Shown: positions 38,558 to 47,728, counted from the stretch's first letter. The stretch is 64,000 nt of DNA from Dawidia cretensis (GCF_018598175.1 NZ_JAHESE010000002.1:186001-250000); one strand, 5' to 3'. Notes: generated from the sequence alone by a model not told the origin. Numbers and translations: made by a program.

Positions 38558-39493
38558 TTAACTGTAGGCAAAATAGTATTGGTTCAATGTGTGGCCGATC
38601 GCATGGATGTCGGCTGTGATCTCGGTCAGATAGTGATGCAGGCCGATGCGTGAAACACCCTGTACGTCGGAATACTGTAACCGGCTTTTGAGCTTGCCGA
38701 TGAGGAAGTCCACTTTGGCATAACCTTCCTGATTCTGATCGCCTCGCAGGCGCCCGAAGTAACGGTGCAGCTGATTGACCGAGTAAAGAATGGACCGCGG
38801 GAAGTCTATGTTAAACAACACCTGGTCCACCACGTTGCGCGCTTCGAAACCCGATCGGTACCGCTTGAGGTACAACGCATATCCGGAGACCGACATTAAG
38901 AGGTATTTCCAGTAGGTTGTGTCCGTGGGCTTATCAAGATCGTACGACAGGTCATGGAACTTCAGGTCAAGGATATCGGCCGACTGAATGGTGCGCTCGA
39001 GATACTTGCCGAGGTTCATGAAGCACAGCCCTTCACCCCGGAACATGGTAATGTCTGCCACGCCGTAATACAACATACATTGTTTTATCAGCGAGTCGAG
39101 TACTGTTACGGGGTCCTCGTATTGTAGTGCATGCTGCAGTCGGGGTTCGCGTACAACATGGTAAAATTCATTCAGGCATTGCCAAAGCTCTTTGGTAAGA
39201 TTGTCTTGCACGGAGCGCGCGTTCTCGCGTGACTGGACCACCATGTTGAGCACCGAGTTGGGATTGTCGCGGCCGAGCACCATGTATTGCAATACCTGCC
39301 GGCCGTTGCGTTCAATGCGGGCAATCTCTTCTTCCTGGAGCTCGGTGAAAGCCCGCAATACCGGACGCCACGTAAAGGCCTGCACGTCGTCCTGCGACGA
39401 CAGGTGGTTGATCATGAGAATTCTTAACAGACTGTCGGTTCGCTCCATGTAACGCGACATCCAATACAACGAATCGGCCACACGGCTTAGCAT
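38558..39493 (-). CDS. Alpha-E domain protein (DUF403)
   Basis: This 311-residue all-helical protein begins MLSRVADSLYWMSRYMERTD, the signature of the alpha-E family. It has many conserved Glu/Arg (RENARSVQDNL, GEGLCFMNLGKYLERT) but no known catalytic site. Family members sit next to a circularly permuted ATP-grasp protein and a transglutaminase, as here (33 and 11 bases between genes). It may be a partner or carrier-binding subunit of the ligase; this is inference. Confidence 0.9.
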   Translation of the reverse strand: MLSRVADSLYWMSRYMERTDSLLRILMINHLSSQDDVQAFTWRPVLRAFTELQEEEIARIERNGRQVLQYMVLGRDNPNSVLNMVVQSRENARSVQDNLTKELWQCLNEFYHVVREPRLQHALQYEDPVTVLDSLIKQCMLYYGVADITMFRGEGLCFMNLGKYLERTIQSADILDLKFHDLSYDLDKPTDTTYWKYLLMSVSGYALYLKRYRSGFEARNVVDQVLFNIDFPRSILYSVNQLHRYFGRLRGDQNQEGYAKVDFLIGKLKSRLQYSDVQGVSRIGLHHYLTEITADIHAIGHTLNQYYFAYS

Positions 39494-39526
39494 ACGGTTG
39501 GTGGTTTACGTTCTTTTATCATCTTC

Positions 39527-40981
39527 CTATACAGACAATACCCAGGTGTCTTTGCTGCCGCCACCTTGCGACGAGTTAACGACCAGCGATCCTTCCCGTA
39601 GCGCTACGCGGGTGAGTCCGCCCGGTACAATTTCGATACCGTCAGGGCCACACAATGCGAACGGCCGGAGGTCTACGCGTCGCGGCTGCACCTTGCCATC
39701 GATGTAGCATGGCGATGCCGACAGACTGATGGTAGGCTGCGCAATAAATTGCCGGGGATCGCGCAGGATCTGTTTTTTATACTCGTCAATTTCCTGCTCG
39801 CTGGCAGCATGGCCCATGAGCATGCCATATCCACCCGATTCGTTTGTCTTCTTCACGACCATGGTGTTAATACTTGACAATACATACTCACGCTCGTCGG
39901 GCTTGCCCAGTTGGTAGGTCGGTACATTTCGAAGAATGGGCTCTTCGTTCAGGTAATAGCGAATCATATCCGGGACATACGCGTAAATAGCTTTGTCGTC
40001 GGCTACGCCGTTGCCGATGGAGTTGACGATGGCTACGTTGCCTTTGCGATAGGCGGAGAGAATGCCGGATACACCCAGTACGCTGCTCGGGTCGAACACC
40101 AACGGGTCAAGATAATGGTCGTCTACGCGGCGGTAGATCACGTCTACCTGCTGCAACCCCGCGGTAGTCTTCATATATACCTTGTGATTCTCTACAACCA
40201 GGTCGCGTCCTTCCACCAGCTCCACACCCATGAGACGGGCCAGAGTAGTATGTTCGAAATATGCGGAGTTATAGATGCCTGGCGTTAGCAAGACGATGTT
40301 GGGCGACGCTACCTTACGCGGCGAGAGGGCCATTAGGTTTTTATAGAGAATGGTGGGGTAGTGCGTTACCGGGCGTACGTGATTCTGCGGGATAAGATCG
40401 GGAAAAATGCGTTTGGTGATTTCGCGGTTCTCGATCATGTAAGACACCCCCGAGGGTGTGCGCAAGTTGTCTTCCAGCACGTAAAACGTTCCGTCATAGT
40501 CGCGGATCAGGTCGATACCGGCAATGTGTACATAGATATCGTGCGGCACGTTGATGCCCTGCATTTCGCGCAGGTAGTGTGGGCACGAATAGACAAGCTC
40601 GACGGGAACAACCCCGTCCTTGAGAATAAATTGCTCGTGGTATACATCGCGCAAGAACAGATTCAATGCCCGCAGCCGTTGTTTAATCCCTTGCTCGATA
40701 AACGTCCATTCGGTGGAGGTGATGATGCGCGGAATAATGTCGAAGGGAAAAATCTTTTCAATGCCTTCACCGCTGGAGTATACGGTGAAGGTAATGCCCT
40801 GGCTCATGAAGAGCCGTCGGGCAAGCTCTTCCTTTTTGGAAAGCTCAGTGGGTGAAATATTCGTGAGGAAGTCGGCTATGCCGCGGTAGTGCTGGCGGAT
40901 GCCGTCGCTGCCGAACATTTCGTCCCACAGGGGAGAATGGCTGATGCCATAGTGCTGGAATATTTCGGCATCCTGCGTCAT
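39527..40981 (-). CDS. Circularly permuted type 2 ATP-grasp protein (DUF404/DUF407)
   Basis: This 484-residue protein is a predicted ATP-dependent carboxylate-amine ligase. Typical blocks are HYRGIADFL near residue 32, FLRDVYHEQFILKDGVVP, LEDNLRTPSGVSYMIENR, RVDDHYLDPL and VVKKTNESGGYGMLMG, the last being the nucleotide-binding loop. It is the first gene of the three-gene unit with alpha-E and transglutaminase. The family is proposed to form peptide-like bonds, but the product is unknown. The length and motifs look complete. Confidence 0.9.
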   Translation of the reverse strand: MTQDAEIFQHYGISHSPLWDEMFGSDGIRQHYRGIADFLTNISPTELSKKEELARRLFMSQGITFTVYSSGEGIEKIFPFDIIPRIITSTEWTFIEQGIKQRLRALNLFLRDVYHEQFILKDGVVPVELVYSCPHYLREMQGINVPHDIYVHIAGIDLIRDYDGTFYVLEDNLRTPSGVSYMIENREITKRIFPDLIPQNHVRPVTHYPTILYKNLMALSPRKVASPNIVLLTPGIYNSAYFEHTTLARLMGVELVEGRDLVVENHKVYMKTTAGLQQVDVIYRRVDDHYLDPLVFDPSSVLGVSGILSAYRKGNVAIVNSIGNGVADDKAIYAYVPDMIRYYLNEEPILRNVPTYQLGKPDEREYVLSSINTMVVKKTNESGGYGMLMGHAASEQEIDEYKKQILRDPRQFIAQPTISLSASPCYIDGKVQPRRVDLRPFALCGPDGIEIVPGGLTRVALREGSLVVNSSQGGGSKDTWVLSV

Positions 40982-41090
40982 GGTGTTTAGGTTCGGTTTA
41001 ACCTAAAGTACCAAGCAGGTGGGGCATTTTATCTGTATGTTAAAACAATATTTCTGCAATCGAATGAGCGGCCTCCAGGGATATAAAAGC

Positions 41091-41114
41091 AAAGAGCCCC
41101 GAGGGGGGCTCTTT
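41091..41114 (-). terminator. Intrinsic terminator after rplI
   Basis: A 10-bp stem AAAGAGCCCC/GGGGCTCTTT with a GAGG loop; on the - strand it is followed by a T-rich tail. It separates the ribosomal operon from the ATP-grasp cassette. Confidence 0.8.
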
Positions 41115-41140
41115 GTATGTTCACAATGACGAAGTCGTTG

Positions 41141-41584
41141 TTAATCGGCTACGACGCTTACCTTAATCTCGTGCTTCACTTCCTTGTGGAGGTCCAGGCC
41201 CACGGTGTAAGTACCGAGTTGCTTGGGAGGTTCCTTCAGGTGCACTTTTTTACGGTCGATGTCAAAGCCTTTCGCTTTCAGCGCATCAGCAATCTGCAGG
41301 GCTGTAACGGCACCGAAGATCTTACCAGTTTCACCGGCTTTCGTCCGGATCTCGATGGTCAAATCACCCAGGCGGCCAGCCAGTGCTTCTGCGTCTTGCT
41401 TGATCTTAGATGCTTTGTGAGCAGCCTGGCGTACGTTTTCGTTTACCAGTCTTTTGTTCGAGTCGTTGGCGATGAGGGCGTAGCCATTGGGAATCAGGTA
41501 GTTGTTACCATATCCGGCTTTCACCTTCACAATGTCGTTCTTATAGCCAAGGCCCAATACGTCCTGTTTCAAAATTACTTCCAT
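41141..41584 (-). CDS. rplI: 50S ribosomal protein L9
   Basis: This 147-residue protein begins MEVILKQDVLGLGYKNDIVKV, with GYGNNYLIPNGYA, the classical N-terminal L9 domain. A long charged helix and the C-terminal domain with the GKIFGAVT motif follow. It binds 23S rRNA at the base of the L1 stalk. It is last in the rpsF-rpsR-rplI operon, the usual order, 30 bases after rpsR. Confidence 0.97.
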   Translation of the reverse strand: MEVILKQDVLGLGYKNDIVKVKAGYGNNYLIPNGYALIANDSNKRLVNENVRQAAHKASKIKQDAEALAGRLGDLTIEIRTKAGETGKIFGAVTALQIADALKAKGFDIDRKKVHLKEPPKQLGTYTVGLDLHKEVKHEIKVSVVAD

Positions 41585-41614
41585 GTTCGTATATCGTTAA
41601 GGGTCCTGGAATTG

Positions 41615-41866
41615 TTATTTCAAAGAGTCGCCAGTGTACGGAAGAATGGCCAGGTGGCGGGCACGCTTCACAGCTTGCGCTACTTTCTTCTGAAATTTCA
41701 GGCTGGTGCCAGTCAAACGGCGGGGCAGAATCTTGCCTTGCTCGTTGATGAACTTCAGCAGGAAGTCGGGATCTTTGTAGTCGATGTACTTGATACCGTT
41801 CTTCTTGAAGCGGCAGTACTTCGGCTTAACCTCTGCGCGCTTGATGGGTTCGTTCATTAATGTCAT
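41615..41866 (-). CDS. rpsR: 30S ribosomal protein S18
   Basis: This 83-residue basic protein has [20 protein letters not shown] and [28 protein letters not shown], the S18 core. The ATG at 41866 overlaps the rpsF stop as ATGA, with GGAGG about 10 bases upstream in rpsF. A second Met three codons on is possible. S18 pairs with S6 on the 30S platform, which fits the gene order. Confidence 0.97.
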   Translation of the reverse strand: MTLMNEPIKRAEVKPKYCRFKKNGIKYIDYKDPDFLLKFINEQGKILPRRLTGTSLKFQKKVAQAVKRARHLAILPYTGDSLK

Positions 41867-42240
41867 TTTACGCGCTCCTCCTCGGCTTTTTTAACAGCTT
41901 GTTTTTTGTTTTTGAATTCGCCTTTGCGTCTGCGTTCGTTGTAAACGATAGCGTGCTTATCCAGCACGGTTGTCAGAAAGCGCATAATGGATTCGTCCCG
42001 TCTGTACTCAGTCTCCAGGGTGTCGATAACGGGCGCGTCGGCCGTGAATTCGATCAGGTTGTAGAAGCCAGTAGACTTTTTGTTGATGGGGTAAGCCATC
42101 TTCTTCAAGCCCCAATTCTCGATGTTCAGTACATCGGCATTGGCTTTCTTCAACACTTTCACGAACTTATCGACAGTATCCTTTGCCTGATCTTCAGACA
42201 AAACGGGATTTAAAATGAATACCGTCTCGTAATTTCTCAT
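41863..42240 (-). CDS. rpsF: 30S ribosomal protein S6
   Basis: This 125-residue protein has [19 protein letters not shown] at the start and [23 protein letters not shown], typical of S6. The C-terminal tail is rich in Lys/Glu ([19 protein letters not shown]). It forms the S6-S18 dimer bound to 16S rRNA. It is first in the operon; an exact -7 box TACCTTTG lies 23 bases upstream of the start codon. Confidence 0.97.
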   Translation of the reverse strand: MRNYETVFILNPVLSEDQAKDTVDKFVKVLKKANADVLNIENWGLKKMAYPINKKSTGFYNLIEFTADAPVIDTLETEYRRDESIMRFLTTVLDKHAIVYNERRRKGEFKNKKQAVKKAEEERVK

Positions 42241-42262
42241 GATAGTTTTTTATTTGAGGCTG

Positions 42263-42270
42263 CAAAGGTA
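42263..42270 (-). promoter_or_regulatory. Putative -7 promoter element of rpsF-rpsR-rplI
   Basis: On the - strand the bases read TACCTTTG, an exact TAnnTTTG match, 22 bases before the rpsF ATG. No -33 element is clear. Confidence 0.5.
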
Positions 42271-42363
42271 GGGAAAATCATGGAATTGAGAAATGAATGA
42301 CCCAAAAAATCGGGTGATTTATGCGGTTTTAGGCCTTTTCAGCTGTCTTCGCCAGTCACCCCA

Positions 42364-43293
42364 TTATTTCACTACAAACTGGCCAGAGCCAATTTTGTAG
42401 TCGTTGCAGTAGATTTCGAGGGTATACGTACCGGAAGCGTAGTCGGAGCCTTTTTCATACGTGTAGATCAATTTCTGCTTGGTGTTATCAAACAGAATCT
42501 CCTGGGAAGCTGTGTAGAACTCCTCTTTGCCGTTGTAAATGAAGGTGCCAGAGCCACGGGCTACATCGAAGATGACCTGGCCGTTTTCGTCTACGATGCG
42601 GATCATGATCTTTTTGCCTTCGATGGGGGCGACGTTGTTCTCGGCAATGTTGAATTCGGCCTTGAGCTTGCTGATCTGGCGGCTCTTGAAAGGCGAATCA
42701 CGCTCCTTGCCACGGTCACTCAGGGCCACGATACGGACGTTCTCAGCTTTGAGCTCAGAGGCAATGGCTACCTTGGTGGCCAGCTCTTCCTTGGTTTGGC
42801 TCAGGCGATTAATGGAGTCGCCAAGCTGGTTCTTTTGTGTTTTAAGCGAGGTATTTTCGGTCAGCAGGGCCTTGTTAACGTGCTTCAGCTTATCAATCTC
42901 TTCATCCTTGGTCTTCAACAGCAGCTCGTAGCCTTCCACTTTATCTTTGAGGGCTTTGATCTCTTTGCCGGTGGCGCGCTTGGAGCGTTTCAGCTCGGCG
43001 TCTACCTCAGCCTTGGCTTTTTCCAGGTCAGAGATGTCTCCACCCAGCTTTTTAACTTCGGCGATCTTGGCGTCGAGCTCCTCGCGGATCTCGGTCATGC
43101 GTTGCATGGTAGAGGCCAGCTCTTGCTCGGTGGAGGTCTTTTCAGCCACTAGTGTCTGGTGCTCGCGGCTGTCGAGAAATATCTTTACTCCCTGTACAAC
43201 GATGATGACCGCCATCAGCGCAATGATGATGGCATTCTTGTTCGACTTCTTCGGAGTCTGTTCTACAGGAGAAATGTTTGTCGGTTCGCTCAT
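42364..43293 (-). CDS. Coiled-coil membrane protein of unknown function
   Basis: I place the start at ATG 43293 (309 residues); the frame runs on 17 codons without a better start. A short cytosolic N-terminus (EQTPKKSNKN) is followed by one membrane helix (about 20-40), then some 150 residues of heptad-rich coiled coil with Lys/Glu (TEIREELDAKIAEVKKLGG). A C-terminal beta domain of about 100 residues begins near IMIRIVDENGQVIFDVARG. The layout suggests a periplasmic stalk with a small Ig-like head. It is upstream of rpsF, but as a separate unit by spacing. I recognise no named family. Confidence 0.7.
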   Translation of the reverse strand: MSEPTNISPVEQTPKKSNKNAIIIALMAVIIVVQGVKIFLDSREHQTLVAEKTSTEQELASTMQRMTEIREELDAKIAEVKKLGGDISDLEKAKAEVDAELKRSKRATGKEIKALKDKVEGYELLLKTKDEEIDKLKHVNKALLTENTSLKTQKNQLGDSINRLSQTKEELATKVAIASELKAENVRIVALSDRGKERDSPFKSRQISKLKAEFNIAENNVAPIEGKKIMIRIVDENGQVIFDVARGSGTFIYNGKEEFYTASQEILFDNTKQKLIYTYEKGSDYASGTYTLEIYCNDYKIGSGQFVVK

Positions 43294-43347
43294 AGTGGGC
43301 TTTTGTTCAACCGCAAAAATAAAATTTCTTCCGGTGTAATTCAATGA

Positions 43348-44127
43348 TTAATACTGCAATACAACGTGCTGTTTGTTCAATGACGGGTCAAAAAACAAAA
43401 TTCCACAGCGGTACAGGTCGGCACTGCCATACACCAGTGGATGTCTCCGCATCTCTTCCCAGGCTTGTTGCATGCCCGGCGTGTAGTGTATATCATCAAA
43501 GATGAGCATGCTTTGTGCGTGTACTTTCTGCAGCAGCTGCTGAAAGTAACGTACGGTGGGCTCATAACGATGGTTGGCATCGACAAAGGCCAGGTCGACC
43601 TTGCCTGACGACACCAGGTAGGCCGGCAGCGTGTTTGTAATATCACCTTCCATCAGGCGTATGCGTGCTGCGGGTTGTTGTGCAAAGACGCCACGCGCTA
43701 CACCGGCTATTTCGGGGGCACCTTCAAAAGTGGTGACCTGGGCGCCGGCCGCGGCCAGGTAAAGCGTATTGAGGCCCAACGAAGTGCCCAATTCAACGAC
43801 GTGCGCATGGCCGAAGTGGCGGACAATGCGATGATATAAATGCGCAAAGCGTTCGGGGCTGATGCTCGTGCGGGCGATAGACTGTACTGTGCGCGAGGTG
43901 GTCCGACCCTGTTGTGGACCGGCACCCAGGTCCTGGATTGTGAGGTGGGTGGTGTTTTGTAATAGCGACGTGCGTATGGATTCCAGCGTTTCAAGCCGCG
44001 ATGGACGCGGTGTAGGGACCACTACGCGGGTATAAAAGTCAAAGAAAAAAGGTGAATGCAGCGAGTGCCTGTTAACGGCGTCCAGCCAGTAAGTAAAGTA
44101 TGTTTGAAATTGAAAGCGCGTGGGCAT
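43348..44127 (-). CDS. Class I SAM-dependent methyltransferase
   Basis: This 259-residue protein has motif I VVELGTSLGLNTLYL, an acidic loop VTTFEGAPE and a DLAFVDANHRYEPTV block, the arrangement of O-methyltransferase-like Rossmann enzymes. The N-terminal 60 residues (FQTYFTYWLDAVNRHSLHSPFFFDFY) are a feature shared by Bacteroidota proteins of this type. The substrate is unknown. It ends 55 bases upstream of the coiled-coil protein's start and lies 39 bases downstream of apaG, so a shared transcript with apaG is possible. Confidence 0.82.
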   Translation of the reverse strand: MPTRFQFQTYFTYWLDAVNRHSLHSPFFFDFYTRVVVPTPRPSRLETLESIRTSLLQNTTHLTIQDLGAGPQQGRTTSRTVQSIARTSISPERFAHLYHRIVRHFGHAHVVELGTSLGLNTLYLAAAGAQVTTFEGAPEIAGVARGVFAQQPAARIRLMEGDITNTLPAYLVSSGKVDLAFVDANHRYEPTVRYFQQLLQKVHAQSMLIFDDIHYTPGMQQAWEEMRRHPLVYGSADLYRCGILFFDPSLNKQHVVLQY

Positions 44128-44166
44128 GCAGCGGGAGAGCGGGTAACGGGTACCGATTGCGCGACG

Positions 44167-44553
44167 CTAGTTCAGACGGATGGGGGCGACCATGGTAAAC
44201 GACGGAATATTGACCTCTACCTTTACGCCGTCCACAACACGTTCCATGAGGTAGGTACCAACCATTTTACCAATGCCTGACTTCAGGTTGCAGCCGGAAA
44301 CATATTGATGGGTTTGGCCGGGCTCCAATACAGGTTGCTGCCCTACAACGCCTTCACCTTCTACTTCGCGCGGACTAAAACCGGCATCGTGAATGTGCCA
44401 GTGACGACGCAGCAACTGGATGGTGTAATCACTCTGATTTTCGATCGTGATGCGGTACGTGAAAACATAATGGTATTGGCTCGGGCTGGAATATGCCGGC
44501 TGATACTCCGTCTCCACTGTTACTTTGATCCCTTTGGTGATTTCCGTTACCAT
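44167..44553 (-). CDS. apaG: ApaG family protein
   Basis: This 128-residue FN3-like beta-sandwich protein carries the ApaG motifs YRITIENQSDYTIQLLRRHWHI and EGEGVVGQQPVLEPGQTHQYVSG. ApaG was linked to Co/Mg efflux and Ap4A metabolism in enterobacteria, and its direct biochemical role is not settled. Here it is separate from rsmA or apaH. The ATG is only about 9 bases from an exact -7 box, so the mRNA may have almost no leader. Confidence 0.9.
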   Translation of the reverse strand: MVTEITKGIKVTVETEYQPAYSSPSQYHYVFTYRITIENQSDYTIQLLRRHWHIHDAGFSPREVEGEGVVGQQPVLEPGQTHQYVSGCNLKSGIGKMVGTYLMERVVDGVKVEVNIPSFTMVAPIRLN

Positions 44554-44561
44554 GTAAGCAT

Positions 44562-44590
44562 CAAAAATATCAAAATTTTAGAATTCCCAA
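44562..44590 (-). promoter_or_regulatory. Putative promoter of apaG
   Basis: On the - strand TTG (44588-44590), an 18-base spacer and TATTTTTG (44562-44569) form a good Bacteroidota promoter, ending 9 bases before the ATG. Confidence 0.5.
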
Positions 44591-44670
44591 GTGGAGGGCG
44601 TTAATACTTGTTTAAGTGATTGAAAATCAGTGGTATTATTTGCATTCCGATCCCTGGAAGATGCTTTTTC

Positions 44671-44701
44671 TTGTATCGTTTAACGCTACCCGTTAGTTTT
44701 A
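44671..44701 (+). promoter_or_regulatory. Putative promoter of ung
   Basis: TTG at 44671-44673, a 20-base spacer and TAGTTTTA at 44694-44701 match the -33/-7 pattern but for the last base. The box ends 3 bases before the ATG, so the transcript would be leaderless. Confidence 0.4.
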
Positions 44702-44704
44702 GGG

Positions 44705-45367
44705 ATGGATGTTAAAATTGCGCCTTCCTGGAAGGATCGTCTGGCTGACGAATTCAACAAGCCATACTTCAAAACCCTCATCAATTTTGTCAAACAAGAG
44801 TATCAAACCCAAACGGTATACCCGCCGGGCAAGGAAATTTTTAACGCTTTTGACGCCTGTGATTTCAGCGATGTAAAAGTGGTCATCCTGGGGCAGGATC
44901 CGTATCACGGCGCGGGTCAGGCCAATGGCCTGTGTTTCTCAGTGCATGACGGCATACGCATGCCGCCGTCGCTGGTCAATATCTTCAAAGAGATCCTGGC
45001 CGATTTGGGCAAGCCCCTGCCATCCACGGGCAACCTGGAGCGCTGGGCCAGGCAAGGTGTACTCCTGCTAAACGCGACGCTTACCGTGCGGGCCTCGTCG
45101 CCGGGCTCACACCAGAACAAAGGGTGGGAGACCTTTACCGACGCCGTCATCAAGCATATATCGGACGAACGCCAGCACGTGGTATTCCTGTTGTGGGGAT
45201 CGTACGCGCAGAAGAAAGGTGAGGTCATCGACCGCAGCAAACACCTCGTGTTGATGTCGCCGCACCCGTCACCCTTCTCGGCTGACCGTGGCTTTTTTGG
45301 AAACAAACATTTCAGCAAGACGAACGAATACCTTGTGAGGCAGGGACTGACACCTATTGAATGGTAA
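44705..45367 (+). CDS. ung: Uracil-DNA glycosylase, family 1
   Basis: This 220-residue protein has the catalytic motif GQDPYHGAGQANGLCFSV with the general-base Asp. LLWGSYAQKKG and HPSPFS form the DNA-intercalation and His motifs. Ung removes uracil from DNA as the first step of base excision repair. Start and length match E. coli Ung. It is monocistronic, divergent from apaG, and ends in a strong terminator shared with lepB. Confidence 0.97.
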   Translation: MDVKIAPSWKDRLADEFNKPYFKTLINFVKQEYQTQTVYPPGKEIFNAFDACDFSDVKVVILGQDPYHGAGQANGLCFSVHDGIRMPPSLVNIFKEILADLGKPLPSTGNLERWARQGVLLLNATLTVRASSPGSHQNKGWETFTDAVIKHISDERQHVVFLLWGSYAQKKGEVIDRSKHLVLMSPHPSPFSADRGFFGNKHFSKTNEYLVRQGLTPIEW

Positions 45368-45392
45368 TCGCCACGGTGTAAGGCATCATAAA

Positions 45393-45425
45393 AAAAGCCC
45401 CCTTGCTATAAACAAGGGGGCTTTT
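45393..45425. terminator. Bidirectional intrinsic terminator
   Basis: A 13-bp stem AAAAGCCCCCTTG/CAAGGGGGCTTTT with a 7-base loop lies between the convergent ung and lepB genes. Confidence 0.9.
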
Positions 45426-45442
45426 GCTTTTATGCTATAAAG

Positions 45443-46921
45443 CTATTTGATCAGCTTAAAGAAGCGATTCCAGCGGATGCGGTTCGCGAGACCAGAGCCG
45501 TTGTCGACCGACAGCCAGATAAAGAATGCTTTTCCGACGATGTGATCTTCCGGCACAAACCCCCAAAAGCGTGAGTCGAGGGAATTGTGACGGTTGTCAC
45601 CCATCATGAAGTAATAGTTTTGCTTGAAGGTATAACTGGTCACAGGTTGACCGTCGATGAAGAGCTTGTCGCCTTCTATCTTGACGTTTTTGTTGTGGTC
45701 GTACAGCTTAATGGTTGTGCCATACAGGGCCAGGGTTGACTTATCGATGGTAATGGTCGCGCCTTCTTTCGGAATCCACAACGGACCGAAGTTATCGGTC
45801 GACCAGCGGAACAACCGGGTAGAGTCGGGGCCGCCATACCAGTCGTAGTAGCTCGAGTAGGGAATGGTGCCTTCGTCGTGTATGCGTTTCTGTGCTTCGA
45901 TGGCGCGGATATACGGCAGGGCCTTGATCTCCTCTGCGCGGGCTTTGGTCAGCCACATTTGGTAGGCAAACTTTCCGTCAGCCTGACGACCGTGGGCCTG
46001 ATAGTCTTCAATACCCAGGCCGAGGCCGGCAAGGTTACGTTCGCTAATCGGTCCGTCGGACAATATCAGATAGCTGAATTGTATTTCCGGCGGCACGGGC
46101 GATGCCACGCCGTTGATATATACCTGCTGGTCTCTGATCGATAGCGTGTCGCCGGCTACGGCTACGCAGCGTTTTATATAGTTTGTTTTGAGATCGACCG
46201 GGTAATCGATGCCATCGTTCAGCCCTTTGGGTGGCACGTTAAAAACGACCACGTCTTCGCGTTTTACATGGCTGATGCCGGGCAAACGATACTGGGGCAG
46301 CTTGATCCATTCCAGGTAAGACGGGACATTCTTCGTGAACCAAATCTTCTGGTGGGTCAGAGGGATTTGCAGCGGTGTTGTCGTGGTGCGGGTACCGTAG
46401 TGGAATTTGCTGACAAACAGGAAATCGCCTACAAGCAGGGAGTTTTCCATGGAAGGCGTGGGAATGGTATAGGCTTCCATGATCAGCCAGCGGATCAGGG
46501 TCGCAGCGATTACGGCAAAGCCAATGGCTTCGGTCCATTCCTGACGGGTAGATTTTTCGCCGTGGATCTGGGTGGCGGGGCCTTTATACTTTACATCTTT
46601 GGCAAAGCCCATGTAGGGGAAGTAGATGAACGGGAAGATAACCGCGGCGGCGATCTGGTGAACCTTTTCTTTGCCAAACGATTTCAGCAGGTCGGCCACT
46701 ACGCCAATGGCGATAATCTGACCAATTACAGGAATCAATAAATAAAAGATCCAGGACCAAGGGCGTCCCACGATTTTCAGAAGCACGATCTGGCCGTAAA
46801 TAGGAATAAGCGATTTCCAGCCGGGTTCGCCTGCTTTTTCAAACAACTTCCACATCCCGACATACGAAGGGACGAAGACGAGCACAAAGCCCAACATGAT
46901 AAGAAATTCGTAACCTGCCAT
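45443..46921 (-). CDS. lepB: Signal peptidase I, extended Bacteroidota form
   Basis: This 492-residue protein is about twice the minimal length. Residues 1 to about 110 hold several membrane helices and a DUF5684-like segment (GWKSLIPIYGQIVLLKIVGRPW). The S26 domain follows: catalytic Ser in PSMENSLLVGD, Lys in NYIKRCVAVAGD, and box E MGDNRHNSLDSRFWG. A large insertion lies between the Lys and box E, as in other members of the phylum. It cleaves signal peptides at the outer face of the inner membrane. It is downstream of dapB with a 71-base gap. Confidence 0.92.
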   Translation of the reverse strand: MAGYEFLIMLGFVLVFVPSYVGMWKLFEKAGEPGWKSLIPIYGQIVLLKIVGRPWSWIFYLLIPVIGQIIAIGVVADLLKSFGKEKVHQIAAAVIFPFIYFPYMGFAKDVKYKGPATQIHGEKSTRQEWTEAIGFAVIAATLIRWLIMEAYTIPTPSMENSLLVGDFLFVSKFHYGTRTTTTPLQIPLTHQKIWFTKNVPSYLEWIKLPQYRLPGISHVKREDVVVFNVPPKGLNDGIDYPVDLKTNYIKRCVAVAGDTLSIRDQQVYINGVASPVPPEIQFSYLILSDGPISERNLAGLGLGIEDYQAHGRQADGKFAYQMWLTKARAEEIKALPYIRAIEAQKRIHDEGTIPYSSYYDWYGGPDSTRLFRWSTDNFGPLWIPKEGATITIDKSTLALYGTTIKLYDHNKNVKIEGDKLFIDGQPVTSYTFKQNYYFMMGDNRHNSLDSRFWGFVPEDHIVGKAFFIWLSVDNGSGLANRIRWNRFFKLIK

Positions 46922-46992
46922 AAATTATGTTCTTGAAAACCTGTAAATAAAGATAAAATAATCGATTTAGACGGTTAGTCGCTGGAACGGCC

Positions 46993-47700
46993 TTAAAATT
47001 TCAAGTAATCGTCCATGGAAAGAATACCTTTTTTGTTCTTAATCCATTCAGCTACCATCACCGCACCTTTTGCAAAGCCTTCACGGGAATGTGCGATGTG
47101 TTTGATCTCGATATCGTCAATGGGAGAGGCATATTTCACGACGTGGGTGCCGGGCACCTGGTCGATGCGGAAAGAATTAATGACAAGTTCGTCGGGGTTG
47201 CCAGTGTCCCGGTTCACCCAGCCTTTTTTGCGGGGCAGGTATTTCATGGTCCCTTCAGCCAGCGTAATGGCGGTGCCACTGGGCGCGTCTCTTTTTTCGG
47301 CGTGGTGGATCTCGTTCATCTCCACATCGTATTCTGTCATATTCTGGACCATTTTGGCCAGGTACTCGTTCAGCTTAAAGAAGATGTTTACGCCGACGCT
47401 ATAGTTGGAAGAGTAGAAGAATGCGCCGTTGCGTTCCTGGCAAAGCGCTTCGATCTCGGGCTTGCGTACCAGCCAGCCGGTTGTGCCGCAGACTACCGGA
47501 ATATCGTTCAGCAGCGTCCTGCGTACATTTTCGAAGGCAGCGTCGGGGTGAGAGAATTCGATGGCAACGTCGCCTGTGGCGGTTTCGAATTCGTGTTGGT
47601 TGTGAAGGTCGATGCGGGCGGAGATAGTATGGCCGCGCTCGAGGGCTACGCGCTCAATGATTTTTCCCATTTTTCCGTAGCCGAGAAGGATGATATTCAT
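46993..47700 (-). CDS. dapB: 4-hydroxy-tetrahydrodipicolinate reductase
   Basis: This 235-residue protein has the NAD(P)-binding loop LGYGKMGKIIE and the conserved block EIHHAEKRDAPSGTA, which carries the catalytic His and Lys. The C-terminal part binds substrate (SREGFAKGAVMVAEWI). It makes tetrahydrodipicolinate on the path to lysine and diaminopimelate for peptidoglycan. It lies upstream of lepB on the same strand and is isolated from the upstream bacilliredoxin by a long hairpin terminator. Confidence 0.95.
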   Translation of the reverse strand: MNIILLGYGKMGKIIERVALERGHTISARIDLHNQHEFETATGDVAIEFSHPDAAFENVRRTLLNDIPVVCGTTGWLVRKPEIEALCQERNGAFFYSSNYSVGVNIFFKLNEYLAKMVQNMTEYDVEMNEIHHAEKRDAPSGTAITLAEGTMKYLPRKKGWVNRDTGNPDELVINSFRIDQVPGTHVVKYASPIDDIEIKHIAHSREGFAKGAVMVAEWIKNKKGILSMDDYLKF

Positions 47701-47728
47701 GTAAGGGTTTGTCGAGTTTGCCGTAAAA

